From: Chitinophaga filiformis
GTDB taxonomy: Bacteria > Bacteroidota > Bacteroidia > Chitinophagales > Chitinophagaceae
Length of the DNA: 64,000 nt
Direction of reading: 5' to 3'
Assembly: GCF_023100805.1 (NCBI RefSeq)
Contig: NZ_CP095855.1
Span: 1,302,001-1,366,000 of the forward strand
Positions 54,173 through 62,432 of this stretch are shown here, piece after piece. Both the position numbers and the translations under genes were made by a program. Position 1 is the first letter of the stretch. Every line of letters starts with the position of its first letter. The notes beneath the pieces were generated by a model, which was given only the letters and a program-made list of their open reading frames with translations, was not told the origin of the DNA and did not search any database.

Positions 54173-54769
54173 TTACAAAGAATATTTGATCAGTGCTGGC
54201 TTGTTGATAAGATCTTGATTGATTCTATGAACGTTCTCCTGTTTGACAGGCATTACGGGAGGACATCCGATATGTCGTTGATCAACGGCCATACATATTT
54301 CGATATGATCATTCTGCTGAAATTGAGATAATCTATGGACTTGCGTGATGAAGCCAACAAGTGATATTCTTAATGACAGGGAATCTTTTATGTATGAGGG
54401 TGGTATTTTTAATGTAAATTCTCCTTCGATCCCTGTTGCTGTACCAAGCGCTTCACTTGTTGGAAACAACCGTAATGTCGCGCCTGGGAGGGGAACACCT
54501 GTAGTATCCAAAACAACTCCGCATATAAATCTTACAGTGTTTGCAGGGCGAACTAAAGAAAAGGGATTGGTGGTGCTATCAACCGGAGTAGGCGGCGCCA
54601 TCACAAGAGAGACAGCTAACGACACCCGTTGGGCAATGGCTTCCGGCATGAAGAAAGATAGTGCTGAGACAATAGCAGTGACAAATATGAAAAGCCCCTT
54701 TTTACCGGGAGCCCGCTCCCCCGAAAGGTATTGAGAAATGTTCTGGGTAAAGGATCGGTATCGTTTCAT
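54173..54769 (-). CDS. Carboxypeptidase-regulatory-like membrane protein lacking the cysteine domain, array member 1
   Basis: A 198-residue relative with a short basic N-terminus (KRYRSFTQNISQYLSGERAPGKKG) instead of the four-cysteine domain, a membrane segment (LFIFVTAIVSALSFFMPEAIA) and the same external beta-sandwich (RFICGVVLDTTGVPLPGATLRLFPTSEALGTATGIEGEFTLKIPPSYIKD). The ATG at 54769 is chosen; the frame extends to 54802. It heads the array. Either the ancestral form or a member that lost its N-terminus. Confidence 0.75.
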   Translation of the reverse strand: MKRYRSFTQNISQYLSGERAPGKKGLFIFVTAIVSALSFFMPEAIAQRVSLAVSLVMAPPTPVDSTTNPFSLVRPANTVRFICGVVLDTTGVPLPGATLRLFPTSEALGTATGIEGEFTLKIPPSYIKDSLSLRISLVGFITQVHRLSQFQQNDHIEICMAVDQRHIGCPPVMPVKQENVHRINQDLINKPALIKYSL

Positions 54770-54847
54770 AGCTATAGGATGCGTTAAATGTACAAATTGC
54801 ATAAAGCAATAATAAAAAAGCCCGGATATTTCTTCCAGGTTCCAATA

Positions 54848-55981
54848 TCACCGCGTTACATTCCTTAGAAACCTATCCACCGCATAAGTGGACAGCTGCC
54901 CTCCCGGACCTTTCAGGTTGTAGTCAAATCCATGCGTAGCCCAGGGCAGGGACAGGAAAAAATGTTTAACGCCCTTGACAGTCAATTTTTTATTGAGCCG
55001 GATACTGTGCTCATAGGCCACAAGTACATCGTTCTCTCCGTGTATAATGAGCGTGGGCACTGTATGTTGATCTGCAAATTCAATTGGTGAGCTGGCGGCA
55101 TAATTATCCGGAACGGCGTTATAAGCACCTCCGAGGTAATTCTCCAGGACTTTGCGGGAATCCATCACCAGGGGATTGGCGGGCAATGAATATCCCCATA
55201 CCATATCTGCAGGGCCATAGAAGTCTATGACGCCTTTCAGGCCCGGTACCTTTTGACGGTACGCTGCCAGTAATGCGATCTGCGCGCCGGCAGAGCGGCC
55301 CAGCAACACGAAGTTGCTGGTATCTATCTGAAGAACTGCTGCATGTTCGCGGAGGTAATCCATCGCGGCATATACGTCCTCTATTTGTGTAGGGCAGCGA
55401 AATGCCGGCGCCAGCCTGTAGTTGACGGAGGCTACATGGTAGCCGGCGTGCGCCATATAATTATTCAGTTCAGGTAGTTGTTTGCTATCGCCACTGCTCC
55501 AGGAGCCCCCATGCACTACGATCACGCATGGCCGCAGGCCTGGTTGCTGTGCGGGATAAAAGTCCAGTGTGGAGGAAGGCAGATCATCCTTACGGTAGGG
55601 GAGGGTCTTTGAAGGGACCGGCTGTTGAGGATAGTCTTTCAGCATGGTCAGCAGGCTGAATGGCTGTATGCCGCTGGCATGCTCATTTTCTCCCAGGGCG
55701 GCATCCATTTCCGCAGGCAACTGCCTTGCCACTATATATGCTCTGAAAATGGGAGAAAGGAGTATAAAAAGGGTAATAATTCCCAGCAGGGTACCTGCCA
55801 GCTGATATTTCCCGGTTATGAACCCCGCCACCAACAGTACAAAGGTGAGCGTGATAAATACCCAGGCAAATTCGGCTACACCAATTGCCAGCAACCATAA
55901 GTGATAGGTAGGCGCTCTGAAGACGGCTAAAAGAGATACCAGGAAGGTGATAAAAATTAATGTCAAGCGGATCATATTCAA
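54848..55981 (-). CDS. Membrane-anchored alpha/beta hydrolase (BD-FAE/HSL-like)
   Basis: A 377-residue protein with an N-terminal membrane region of three or four spans (about 5-80) followed by a carboxylesterase-type alpha/beta hydrolase: oxyanion HGGSWSSGD, nucleophile elbow LLGRSAGAQIALLA (GRSAG), Asp in IIHGENDVLV and His in WATHGFDYN. The HGG motif and YRLAPAFRCPTQIEDVYAAMDYL resemble feruloyl-esterase-like and hormone-sensitive-lipase-like enzymes acting on acylated sugars or peptides. Unknown substrate. Confidence 0.85.
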   Translation of the reverse strand: MNMIRLTLIFITFLVSLLAVFRAPTYHLWLLAIGVAEFAWVFITLTFVLLVAGFITGKYQLAGTLLGIITLFILLSPIFRAYIVARQLPAEMDAALGENEHASGIQPFSLLTMLKDYPQQPVPSKTLPYRKDDLPSSTLDFYPAQQPGLRPCVIVVHGGSWSSGDSKQLPELNNYMAHAGYHVASVNYRLAPAFRCPTQIEDVYAAMDYLREHAAVLQIDTSNFVLLGRSAGAQIALLAAYRQKVPGLKGVIDFYGPADMVWGYSLPANPLVMDSRKVLENYLGGAYNAVPDNYAASSPIEFADQHTVPTLIIHGENDVLVAYEHSIRLNKKLTVKGVKHFFLSLPWATHGFDYNLKGPGGQLSTYAVDRFLRNVTR

Positions 55982-56176
55982 TTTTTGCTGAACTGGTGAC
56001 GCTGCCTGCTATTCCTCCCGGAACAGCCGTATGTGGGCGGCGACTTTGTCAGGTACTGTTTTGCGTAAAGATACGAATGATGCGTTTTCAGGGCGTCCGG
56101 CCATCCATCCAAAACTGCTTTGACTTCTGGGACAATCGCAGTAAATTGAGGGAATCGTATCAAAAAATGTGTGTAT

Positions 56177-56545
56177 ATGGCTGAAAGAAAAACGAATTCA
56201 TCAAACTTCCAGAACCAGTCTTACCTGGAGAATAAATGTCCGCTGAATGAGCTGCTGTTTACAATGAGCCGCCGGTGGACCACAGATGTCCTCTTTTGCA
56301 TAGAGGAAGGTAATAACCGTTTTTCCGGTATCCGCGAAGAGCTGGCGTATATTACCGATCATATTTTATCAGACAGGCTGAAAACGCTGGAGAAAAGTGG
56401 ATTGATCACCCGTCATCAGTTTCCAGGCATGCCTCCTAAAGTGACCTATGCACTGACGGAACATGGGGTAGAATTGTGTAATCTGCTGAGTAAACTATGC
56501 GATTTTTCAAGTCTGATCTATGAAGACAAAGCTGTCTCTGCCTGA
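56177..56545 (+). CDS. HxlR family transcriptional regulator
   Basis: A 122-residue winged-helix regulator: CPLNELLFTMSRRWTTDVLFCIEEGNNRFSGIREELAYITDHILSDRLKTLEKSGLITRHQFPGMPPKVTYALTEHGVEL is typical HxlR, and the single Cys in NKCPLNEL is the position used as a redox or aldehyde sensor in several members. ATG at 56177; a GTG at 56171 is in frame. The target may be the serine hydrolase gene that follows or a divergent neighbour. Confidence 0.9.
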   Translation: MAERKTNSSNFQNQSYLENKCPLNELLFTMSRRWTTDVLFCIEEGNNRFSGIREELAYITDHILSDRLKTLEKSGLITRHQFPGMPPKVTYALTEHGVELCNLLSKLCDFSSLIYEDKAVSA

Positions 56546-56622
56546 GGAGCAGGCTTCCACGTTATGAAGAACTACGGGATTTAAGTAATCTTTCGTTACT
56601 TTAGGCTAACTAAATATCCCAA

Positions 56623-58440
56623 ATGAAAAAAGTTAGCCTGTATCTAAGCCTCTTGCTGGCATCCCTGCATGCCGGCGCTCAATCTACTGATAAACAGCAG
56701 CAACAGCGTTTTGCCGGTATAGATAAGATCGTGGAGAAAGTATTACAGGACTGGCATGCCGCGGGCGTAGCCATTGCCGTCGTAGAGAAAGATAAGATCA
56801 TCTACTCCAAAGGGTATGGTTACCGGGACTATGAGAAAAAGCTGCCTGTTACGCCCAACACTGTTTTTGCCATTGGCTCCTGCACCAAGGCCTTTACTTC
56901 CGGCCTGCTCGGGATATTAAGGCAGGAAGGTAAGCTGGACTTTGAAACCCCTGTACGTCAGTATCTCCCCGAGCTTGTATTTAACAACGATGATCTGAAC
57001 GCACATGTCACCCTGCGTGATATGATGAGCCACCGTACAGGATTGTCGCGCTATGACATATCCTGGTACCTGTTAGCCCCTTCCACGCGGGATTCTCTTT
57101 TGCAACGCATCCGGTATATGGTGCCCAATGAACCCTTACGCTACAAATGGCAGTACAACAATTTCATGTTCATGGCCCAGGGCGTTGTAGCTGAAAAGCT
57201 GACCGGCAAAAGCTGGGAGGAAAATATCAAGACACGCTTCTTTGATAGTCTTGGTATGTACCACAGCTCTACCTCCCTGGAAGGTTTCAAAGTGGAAGAT
57301 GCCTCCCTGGGGTATGATGTCGAAAAAGACAGCGTGATTAAGAAGGTCCCGTACAAGAATATCACTGTAATAGGTCCTGCCGGCAGTATCAACAGTTGTG
57401 TGAATGACATGGCGAAATGGGTGATGGCCTGGATCAATGGTGGTAAACTGAACGGAAAGCAGGTATTGCCTGCTGCATATGTAACAGAGGCCACCAGCGC
57501 GCAGATGACGATTGGCGGGGGGAGACCTGGTCAGGAGTTTCCCGATATATATGGCGGTACTTATGGCCTGGGCTGGATGTTATCTACTTATCGCGGCCAC
57601 TACCAGGTGGAGCATGGCGGTAACATAGATGGATTTTCCGCCAGCACCTGCTTTTACCCATCCGATAGCATCGGTATTATCATCCTGAGCAATCAAACCG
57701 GTTCACACGTACCGGTCCTGCTGAGGAATATATTTTCAGACAGGCTGTTGGGCACGAAATATTTCGCCTGGAGTGATACTGCTGTAAAGAAGCTGAACGA
57801 GATGAGAGTGAAGGAAAAAGATCAGAAGAAGAAAGATACTGCTGTTGCGAAGGTGAAGGGTGCAGATGTGATCCGGAAAGATCTGAAGGATTATACGGGT
57901 ATCTATACCAGTAACGCTTTCGGCCGGTTTGAAGTGATTATGGAGAATGACTCATTGTTTGCGTTACTGCCAGATAGCAAGGAATATCTTAAACACGTAT
58001 CGTACGATATCTTCCAGACATATACTGTAGATAAGGAAACAGGGATAGACAGTACGGCAGGCGGTACAAAAGTCAAGTTCAATACAGATATCAATGGTGA
58101 TATTACCAGCGCAGAAGCGGATCTGGGCGTGAAAGATCCTGTGATATTCAACAGGACCCCTAAAGCCCTGCCGCTTAATAACACCACATTGCAGAAGTAC
58201 ATCGGTGTATATTTATTCGGTGGCATGGAGGCGAGGGTTCACATCAAAGGAGATAATCAGCTGATGCTGGATGTACCCGGACAAACAGACTATACTCTGG
58301 TGCCTGTTGATAAAGATAAATTCAGCCTAAAGGATGTGAATGGCTTTACGATAGAATTCAATGTAAATGAGAAAGGCGAGGTAACGGGATTGACATCGGT
58401 ACAGCCAAATGGAAGGTTCAAAGCAGAAAGGAAGAAATGA
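56623..58440 (+). CDS. Class-C beta-lactamase-like serine hydrolase with C-terminal DUF3471-type domain
   Basis: A 605-residue exported enzyme: signal peptide LYLSLLLASLHAGAQ, then the penicillin-binding-fold domain with SxxK at S86-K89 (AIGSCTKAFTS), the Y-x-N element in KWQYNNFMFMAQG and HGG in VEHGGNIDGF. The C-terminal part (about 420-605) contains two lipocalin-like DUF3471 repeats (DYTGIYTSNAFGRFEVIMENDSLFALL; KYIGVYLFGGMEARVHIKGDNQLML). Such proteins act as D-aminopeptidases or esterases in the periplasm. The stop lies inside a perfect 35-bp palindrome. Confidence 0.9.
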   Translation: MKKVSLYLSLLLASLHAGAQSTDKQQQQRFAGIDKIVEKVLQDWHAAGVAIAVVEKDKIIYSKGYGYRDYEKKLPVTPNTVFAIGSCTKAFTSGLLGILRQEGKLDFETPVRQYLPELVFNNDDLNAHVTLRDMMSHRTGLSRYDISWYLLAPSTRDSLLQRIRYMVPNEPLRYKWQYNNFMFMAQGVVAEKLTGKSWEENIKTRFFDSLGMYHSSTSLEGFKVEDASLGYDVEKDSVIKKVPYKNITVIGPAGSINSCVNDMAKWVMAWINGGKLNGKQVLPAAYVTEATSAQMTIGGGRPGQEFPDIYGGTYGLGWMLSTYRGHYQVEHGGNIDGFSASTCFYPSDSIGIIILSNQTGSHVPVLLRNIFSDRLLGTKYFAWSDTAVKKLNEMRVKEKDQKKKDTAVAKVKGADVIRKDLKDYTGIYTSNAFGRFEVIMENDSLFALLPDSKEYLKHVSYDIFQTYTVDKETGIDSTAGGTKVKFNTDINGDITSAEADLGVKDPVIFNRTPKALPLNNTTLQKYIGVYLFGGMEARVHIKGDNQLMLDVPGQTDYTLVPVDKDKFSLKDVNGFTIEFNVNEKGEVTGLTSVQPNGRFKAERKK

Positions 58441-58513
58441 TAAGTGAAGTGATTATAAATAGAAATGCCGCGGATAGATCCGCGGCATTTCTATTTATAA
58501 TCACTTCACTTAT
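58440..58513. terminator. Perfect 35-bp palindromic bidirectional terminator
   Basis: Arms 58440-58474 and 58479-58513 are perfectly complementary around a TAGA loop, with a GC core (GCCGCGGA/TCCGCGGC) and AT-rich outer parts. The first base of the left arm is the last base of the serine hydrolase stop, and the right arm contains the YceI stop codon, so the two convergent genes share the structure. A terminator in both directions is the natural reading. Confidence 0.9.
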
Positions 58514-59172
58514 TTTTTCGCTTTCAGCCTGAATTCAATGTTCACTGCGGAATTGATCAGTTTATCCTGCATGGACTTGTCTGCCCTGTAGGTCATACCC
58601 CAGAGGGTCCTGTCGATATTGAAATTGGCCATGGCGCTTATCTCGTTCTTTTCAAATCTGATGATAGCCGGGAAGGAGATATTTTTAGTGATATTCTTAA
58701 TAGTCAGATTACCTTGTATGGTATAATTTGCGTTCTTCATTAATACTTCATTACCTACAGAAGGAGAAAAATCAGACACACTGGTGATCTCGAAGGTAGC
58801 TACAGGGAATGTGTTCACATCGAAGAACAGTGGGCCTTTTAACTCGTTTTCCAGTTTGCGTTTGAGTGTAGTATCTGTTTTGGACAGGTCTATATTTTCG
58901 AGGGAATTCATTTTAATAATGATATTTCCGCCCGTAATAGCGGTGTCTTTTACTAACAGTTTTCCTTCCTGTATCTTAAAAAGGCCAACATGTTTCCCCG
59001 TTGGTTTGGTACCGATCCACTGTATTTCACTGTTAACGGTATCTACCAGGTATGGGCTTCCTACGCTCTCTTTTACCGGATGAGCTTCTGTAATAGTTGC
59101 TTTATCAGCTTTGGGCGCCTGTTCGCAGGCAGCCACAAAAATGATCAGCATGATGGAAAGTATATATTTCAT
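58510..59172 (-). CDS. YceI family lipoprotein
   Basis: A 220-residue lipoprotein: signal peptide with lipobox FVAAC, an Ala/Lys tether, then the YceI lipocalin-like barrel (YLVDTVNSEIQWIGTKPTGKHVGLFKIQEGKLLV; GGNIIIKMNSLENIDLS; LFFDVNTFPVATFEITSV; FNIDRTLWGMTYRADKS). YceI proteins bind isoprenoid-like ligands in the periplasm. ATG at 59172 is preferred to the TTG two codons upstream. It probably follows paaN in an operon (15 bp gap). Confidence 0.9.
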   Translation of the reverse strand: MKYILSIMLIIFVAACEQAPKADKATITEAHPVKESVGSPYLVDTVNSEIQWIGTKPTGKHVGLFKIQEGKLLVKDTAITGGNIIIKMNSLENIDLSKTDTTLKRKLENELKGPLFFDVNTFPVATFEITSVSDFSPSVGNEVLMKNANYTIQGNLTIKNITKNISFPAIIRFEKNEISAMANFNIDRTLWGMTYRADKSMQDKLINSAVNIEFRLKAKK

Positions 59173-59187
59173 AAACAAATTATTCGG

Positions 59188-60846
59188 TCAGCTACCGGCC
59201 ACCTCCCGGTTCCCTACCCATACGAATCTTCTCAGGATGAATTCCGGATTGGTGAAGCTCGCATTTCCCGCAGGATTACCTCCCGTCACATGAAAATCAG
59301 AGAACGCCGCGTGTTGATTTACCCAGATGAATCCGGTAAAGTTAAATGATACCGGTGTAAATACACTATTCATCTCTTCAGTTATCTTTTCTTTAACTTC
59401 CGGGCTGGTTGTATAGGCAGCGCAGGTAATGGCTCCGTGCTGCTGCGCCATCTGCCGGGCCAGCTGTATAGATTCATTGGTATCTTTCGTTTTTATCAGC
59501 AACAAAACCGGGCCAAATAATTCCTGCTCGAAGATGTGCTTATCTTCACTACCCACTTCCAGTATCGCAGGTGTGCAACCACGTGCACGGGTAAACTCTT
59601 CATTTACCAGCGGCTGACCTTCCAGGATGACTTTTGCGCCCAGTTTGCCGGCATTATGAGCCCGTTCCAGTGTGTTTTCGTTCTGTAAGGCCCCAAGTGT
59701 ACCTGCACCCATTTTAGGGTTGTTTACGAGGCTTACAACAGCATCTCTGAACTTTTGTACCACTTCGTCAAAGGAAAGTTTCCCTGCAGCAGTAGTAATA
59801 CCCTGTGCGGGGATGAAAAAATTCTGCGGAGCGGTACACATTTGCCCCGAATAAAGGGATACTGAAAATGCCAGGTTCTGCATTACAGCATCGACATCTG
59901 CCACACTATCCAGTATAACGGAGTTGACCCCGGCCTTTTCTGTAAAAACGGTCTTGTCGGGCAGTGATTCCACATAATTTCCAAACTGGCTGCTGCCGGT
60001 ATAGTCTATCAGCTGAATGCCGGGATGTTCACACAGCGTTTTCGTGATGGGGGCTGCGGAAGTATCTGATGCCAGCTGGCAGAGATTAGGGCTAAAGCCT
60101 TTTTCCTGCAATACCTGCTGGATAGCGCTTACCACTATGGCGATAGGCAGGATGGCTTTGGGATGTGGCTTTACGATCACAGGGTTACCTGTTACCAGGT
60201 CGGCATAAATGCCTGGCAGTGAGTTCCACACCGGGAATGTGGAACAGCCGATCACCAGTCCTACGCCCTTGGGAATAGCCCGGAAATTCTTTTTCAGTTG
60301 CAGGGATGTCTTACCCATGGGTTTTTCCCAGATCAGGGAAGCGGGATAACGGTTGCCTTCATAGTAACCCATAGCGATCGCTTCCAGCGCCCTGTCATTG
60401 GCATGGGGGCCGGATGCCTGGAAACTCATCATGAAACTCTGGCCGGTAGTATGCATAGTGGCATATGCAATATCAAAGAAGCGTTCCTTGATGCTTTCCA
60501 GGGTTTCTACCAATATATCAGCACGTACGTCTACCTGTGTATTACGCCATTGCGGAGCTGCACTTATCGCCCTGCCTACCAGTTCGTCGGCGGTAAAAAG
60601 GGGATAGGTGATGCCCAGGGCCTCCCGGGTAAAAGGAGAAACTTCTTCTCCTGCCCAGGTAGTTTCTCCCGTTTGCAGCAATTGCTTATAGGGCTTCTGC
60701 AGCAGGTCTTTATACCGGGCTTCGCCCTGTTCTGCTGCATTTTCGCCATAGGCTTTGGGGTGCTCCGGGTACTGCGAATAGAATGCCCGTTCATGATTCG
60801 CCTTAACGGCGCTTTCAATTGTGTTTTGGTGCTTGATGTTAAACAT
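59188..60846 (-). CDS. paaN: PaaN-like aldehyde dehydrogenase
   Basis: A 552-residue enzyme of the PaaN group in the aldehyde dehydrogenase superfamily. NAD-site GVGLVIGCSTFPVWNSLPGIYADLVTGNPVIVKPHP, catalytic Cys in LYSGQMCTAPQNFF and Glu in VFTEKAGVNSVIL. The N-terminus (NTIESAVKANHERAFYSQYPEHPKAYG) is specific to PaaN. It is assigned to phenylacetate degradation in other bacteria, oxidising the ring-opened aldehyde. No other paa gene is in the window, so its real substrate here is open. Confidence 0.88.
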   Translation of the reverse strand: MFNIKHQNTIESAVKANHERAFYSQYPEHPKAYGENAAEQGEARYKDLLQKPYKQLLQTGETTWAGEEVSPFTREALGITYPLFTADELVGRAISAAPQWRNTQVDVRADILVETLESIKERFFDIAYATMHTTGQSFMMSFQASGPHANDRALEAIAMGYYEGNRYPASLIWEKPMGKTSLQLKKNFRAIPKGVGLVIGCSTFPVWNSLPGIYADLVTGNPVIVKPHPKAILPIAIVVSAIQQVLQEKGFSPNLCQLASDTSAAPITKTLCEHPGIQLIDYTGSSQFGNYVESLPDKTVFTEKAGVNSVILDSVADVDAVMQNLAFSVSLYSGQMCTAPQNFFIPAQGITTAAGKLSFDEVVQKFRDAVVSLVNNPKMGAGTLGALQNENTLERAHNAGKLGAKVILEGQPLVNEEFTRARGCTPAILEVGSEDKHIFEQELFGPVLLLIKTKDTNESIQLARQMAQQHGAITCAAYTTSPEVKEKITEEMNSVFTPVSFNFTGFIWVNQHAAFSDFHVTGGNPAGNASFTNPEFILRRFVWVGNREVAGS

Positions 60847-60885
60847 ATGTGGAATTTGTGAATTGATTACCTGCTAATGGTCCAA

Positions 60886-61965
60886 TCACCTTGCCAATGA
60901 AAACTTGTTGTCATTGTAATATTCGTCCGGTCTCAGTTTCAATGGGTGATTACGTTGATATTGTAGAAAAGTGTCATATTCTGCCTTGTGCATGGTGGTC
61001 CAGGCTCTGTAGGCCGGCTGATTGGCTACGGGACCGAACATCCACTGGTTGTAAGCTTCAAACATACCCTGTTTCAACAGGCTGCGCTGAAAATCGAACA
61101 GTGCATATGGGTACTTTATACCGGCAAAGTTGTACCAGTCGAGGAGGAAACGTGTGCGCAACATGATCAGCGTTTCCGGATCTATACCTGACATAACAAC
61201 GCTGGCCTGCTTGCCCATGGAAGCTTTGTAAGCGTTAATGAAGTCTGCGCCTGATTTCTTCTTGCCTTTCTGATCGTTCTCGTCTTCTATTGCCCTTGTC
61301 AGCAGGGAGGGATCGTTGTACAATGATTTATAGGCATCCAGCAGGAGCGTCCTTACTTCTGCGGTACGTGCTGTATAACTTTCCAGGTTCACAAATATTT
61401 CCCCGTAAATGATCACCCATACAGGATTGTTCATATACGCATAAGCCTTGATAGCGTTGTAGTAGTTGCTGGAGAAGTTAGGTGCTTTTTCAATGCCTTT
61501 CAGGTAACTACCCATACCTCCTTCAAATACTTTCAGGAACATGAGCAACTGTCCGTTGTCATTATACAGTTCCCCGCTTTCCGGAAATTTACGCAGTGCT
61601 TTTTCGTAAAGCTTCTGGGCTGTTTTCCACTCCTGCCTGGATTGATAAATGTTGCCGGCTATCTGGAACGTCTGTTCATCGGCTTCTTTTTTATTGAGCA
61701 GGGGCTCTATAATGTTTTTGGCCTTGTTCATATCTCCCTGGAGGTAATAGGCAAAACCAAGTTGTTTCTTAAACTCAATATTATCAGGCTCCTGTTGTAA
61801 CGCCTGATTCAGTACCAATATCGCATTGGAGTAGTCGCCATCGCGTATAAATCCTGTAGCTGTAGTATATAATTCCCGCGCATCCTGGGCGGATACACTT
61901 ATTACAGATGAAAATAATATGGCTGTAAATAAGCCCATTTTCAATAAAGATGCCCTCATATTCAT
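60886..61965 (-). CDS. Exported TPR protein
   Basis: A 359-residue exported protein: signal peptide (LFTAILFSSVISVSAQ), then tetratricopeptide repeats (AILVLNQALQQEPDNIEFKKQLGFAYYLQGDMNKAKNIIEPLL; TFQIAGNIYQSRQEWKTAQKLYEKALRKFPESGELYNDNGQLLMFLK) and a C-terminal helical region with a conserved FGPVANQPAYRAWTTMHKAEYDTFLQYQRNHP. ATG at 61965 is chosen over 62013 because it starts the signal peptide. It lies 39 bp upstream of paaN on the same strand. Function unknown. Confidence 0.8.
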   Translation of the reverse strand: MNMRASLLKMGLFTAILFSSVISVSAQDARELYTTATGFIRDGDYSNAILVLNQALQQEPDNIEFKKQLGFAYYLQGDMNKAKNIIEPLLNKKEADEQTFQIAGNIYQSRQEWKTAQKLYEKALRKFPESGELYNDNGQLLMFLKVFEGGMGSYLKGIEKAPNFSSNYYNAIKAYAYMNNPVWVIIYGEIFVNLESYTARTAEVRTLLLDAYKSLYNDPSLLTRAIEDENDQKGKKKSGADFINAYKASMGKQASVVMSGIDPETLIMLRTRFLLDWYNFAGIKYPYALFDFQRSLLKQGMFEAYNQWMFGPVANQPAYRAWTTMHKAEYDTFLQYQRNHPLKLRPDEYYNDNKFSLAR

Positions 61966-62042
61966 GCCTGTCAGACGTTTGCTGTAAAAATAAAGAAAAA
62001 ATGTGCCAAACATTCAGTGGGGCACATCTATTCATTTTCAAT

Positions 62043-62091
62043 CCCGGGGGAAAACCCGGGGCTACAACTATGGGGACTCCGGGCGGAGCCC
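62043..62091. repeat. REP-like doublet of GC-rich hairpins
   Basis: Two adjacent short GC-rich hairpins: CCCGGG-GGAAAA-CCCGGG (62043-62060) and GGG-A-CTCC-GGGC-GGAG-CCC (62073-62091), in otherwise AT-rich intergenic DNA. This resembles REP/BIME elements mobilised by REP-associated tyrosine transposases in other Bacteroidota. No transposase is near. Confidence 0.5.
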
Positions 62092-62173
62092 AATTATGGT
62101 TTGTTAATGACGTTTGTTTATGGGAAATACGTCTCGTAACGTGCCTTTAACCGGTCTAAAATGGTGCTGCACC

Positions 62174-62341
62174 GGCTCACGACTTCGGTGGAGATTCGGT
62201 GCAACTGTCCTACCGCTTCCTACCTATAGGCGCTATAGTCCTACATTTCACCTACTATTCTATAGCGTTCGCTATAGAACAGTGCCTAAAATGCTATAGA
62301 AAAGAGCCTGTAGGTAGTAGCCTCCACCGAATAGTGAGGCC
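62174..62341. repeat. Multi-armed self-complementary element
   Basis: About 168 bp that fold back in nested order: GGCTCAC/GTGAGgCC (62174-62180 with 62334-62341), TTCGGTGGAG/CTCCACCGAA (62184-62193 with 62322-62331), CTACCTATAGG/CCTGTAGGTAG (62220-62230 with 62307-62317, one G-T), CTATAG/CTATAG (62233-62238 with 62294-62299), and a central hairpin TTCTATAGCG-TT-CGCTATAGAA (62258-62279) extended by TACT/AGTG. CTATAG occurs five times. Either a palindromic mobile element (MITE-like) or a structured leader RNA upstream of the TPR gene. Confidence 0.7.
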
Positions 62342-62373
62342 ACAGCAAGGCCATTGCTAAGGTAAAAAACAGG

Positions 62374-62412
62374 AACGCCTGCCGGGAAGTATGGTGACTC
62401 CCGGCAGGCGTT
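62374..62412 (-). terminator. Terminator of the DUF1015 gene
   Basis: 14-bp perfect stem AACGCCTGCCGGGA / TCCCGGCAGGCGTT with an 11-nt loop, followed on the minus strand by TCCTGTTTTTT. Confidence 0.88.
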
Positions 62413-62432
62413 GTAATATATTGTAAAGAAAA

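Noticed and set aside
62233..62299. CRISPR-like array because of repeated CTATAG motifs
   Set aside because: The motifs are only 6 bp, irregularly spaced and arranged as nested inverted repeats, not direct repeats with spacers.
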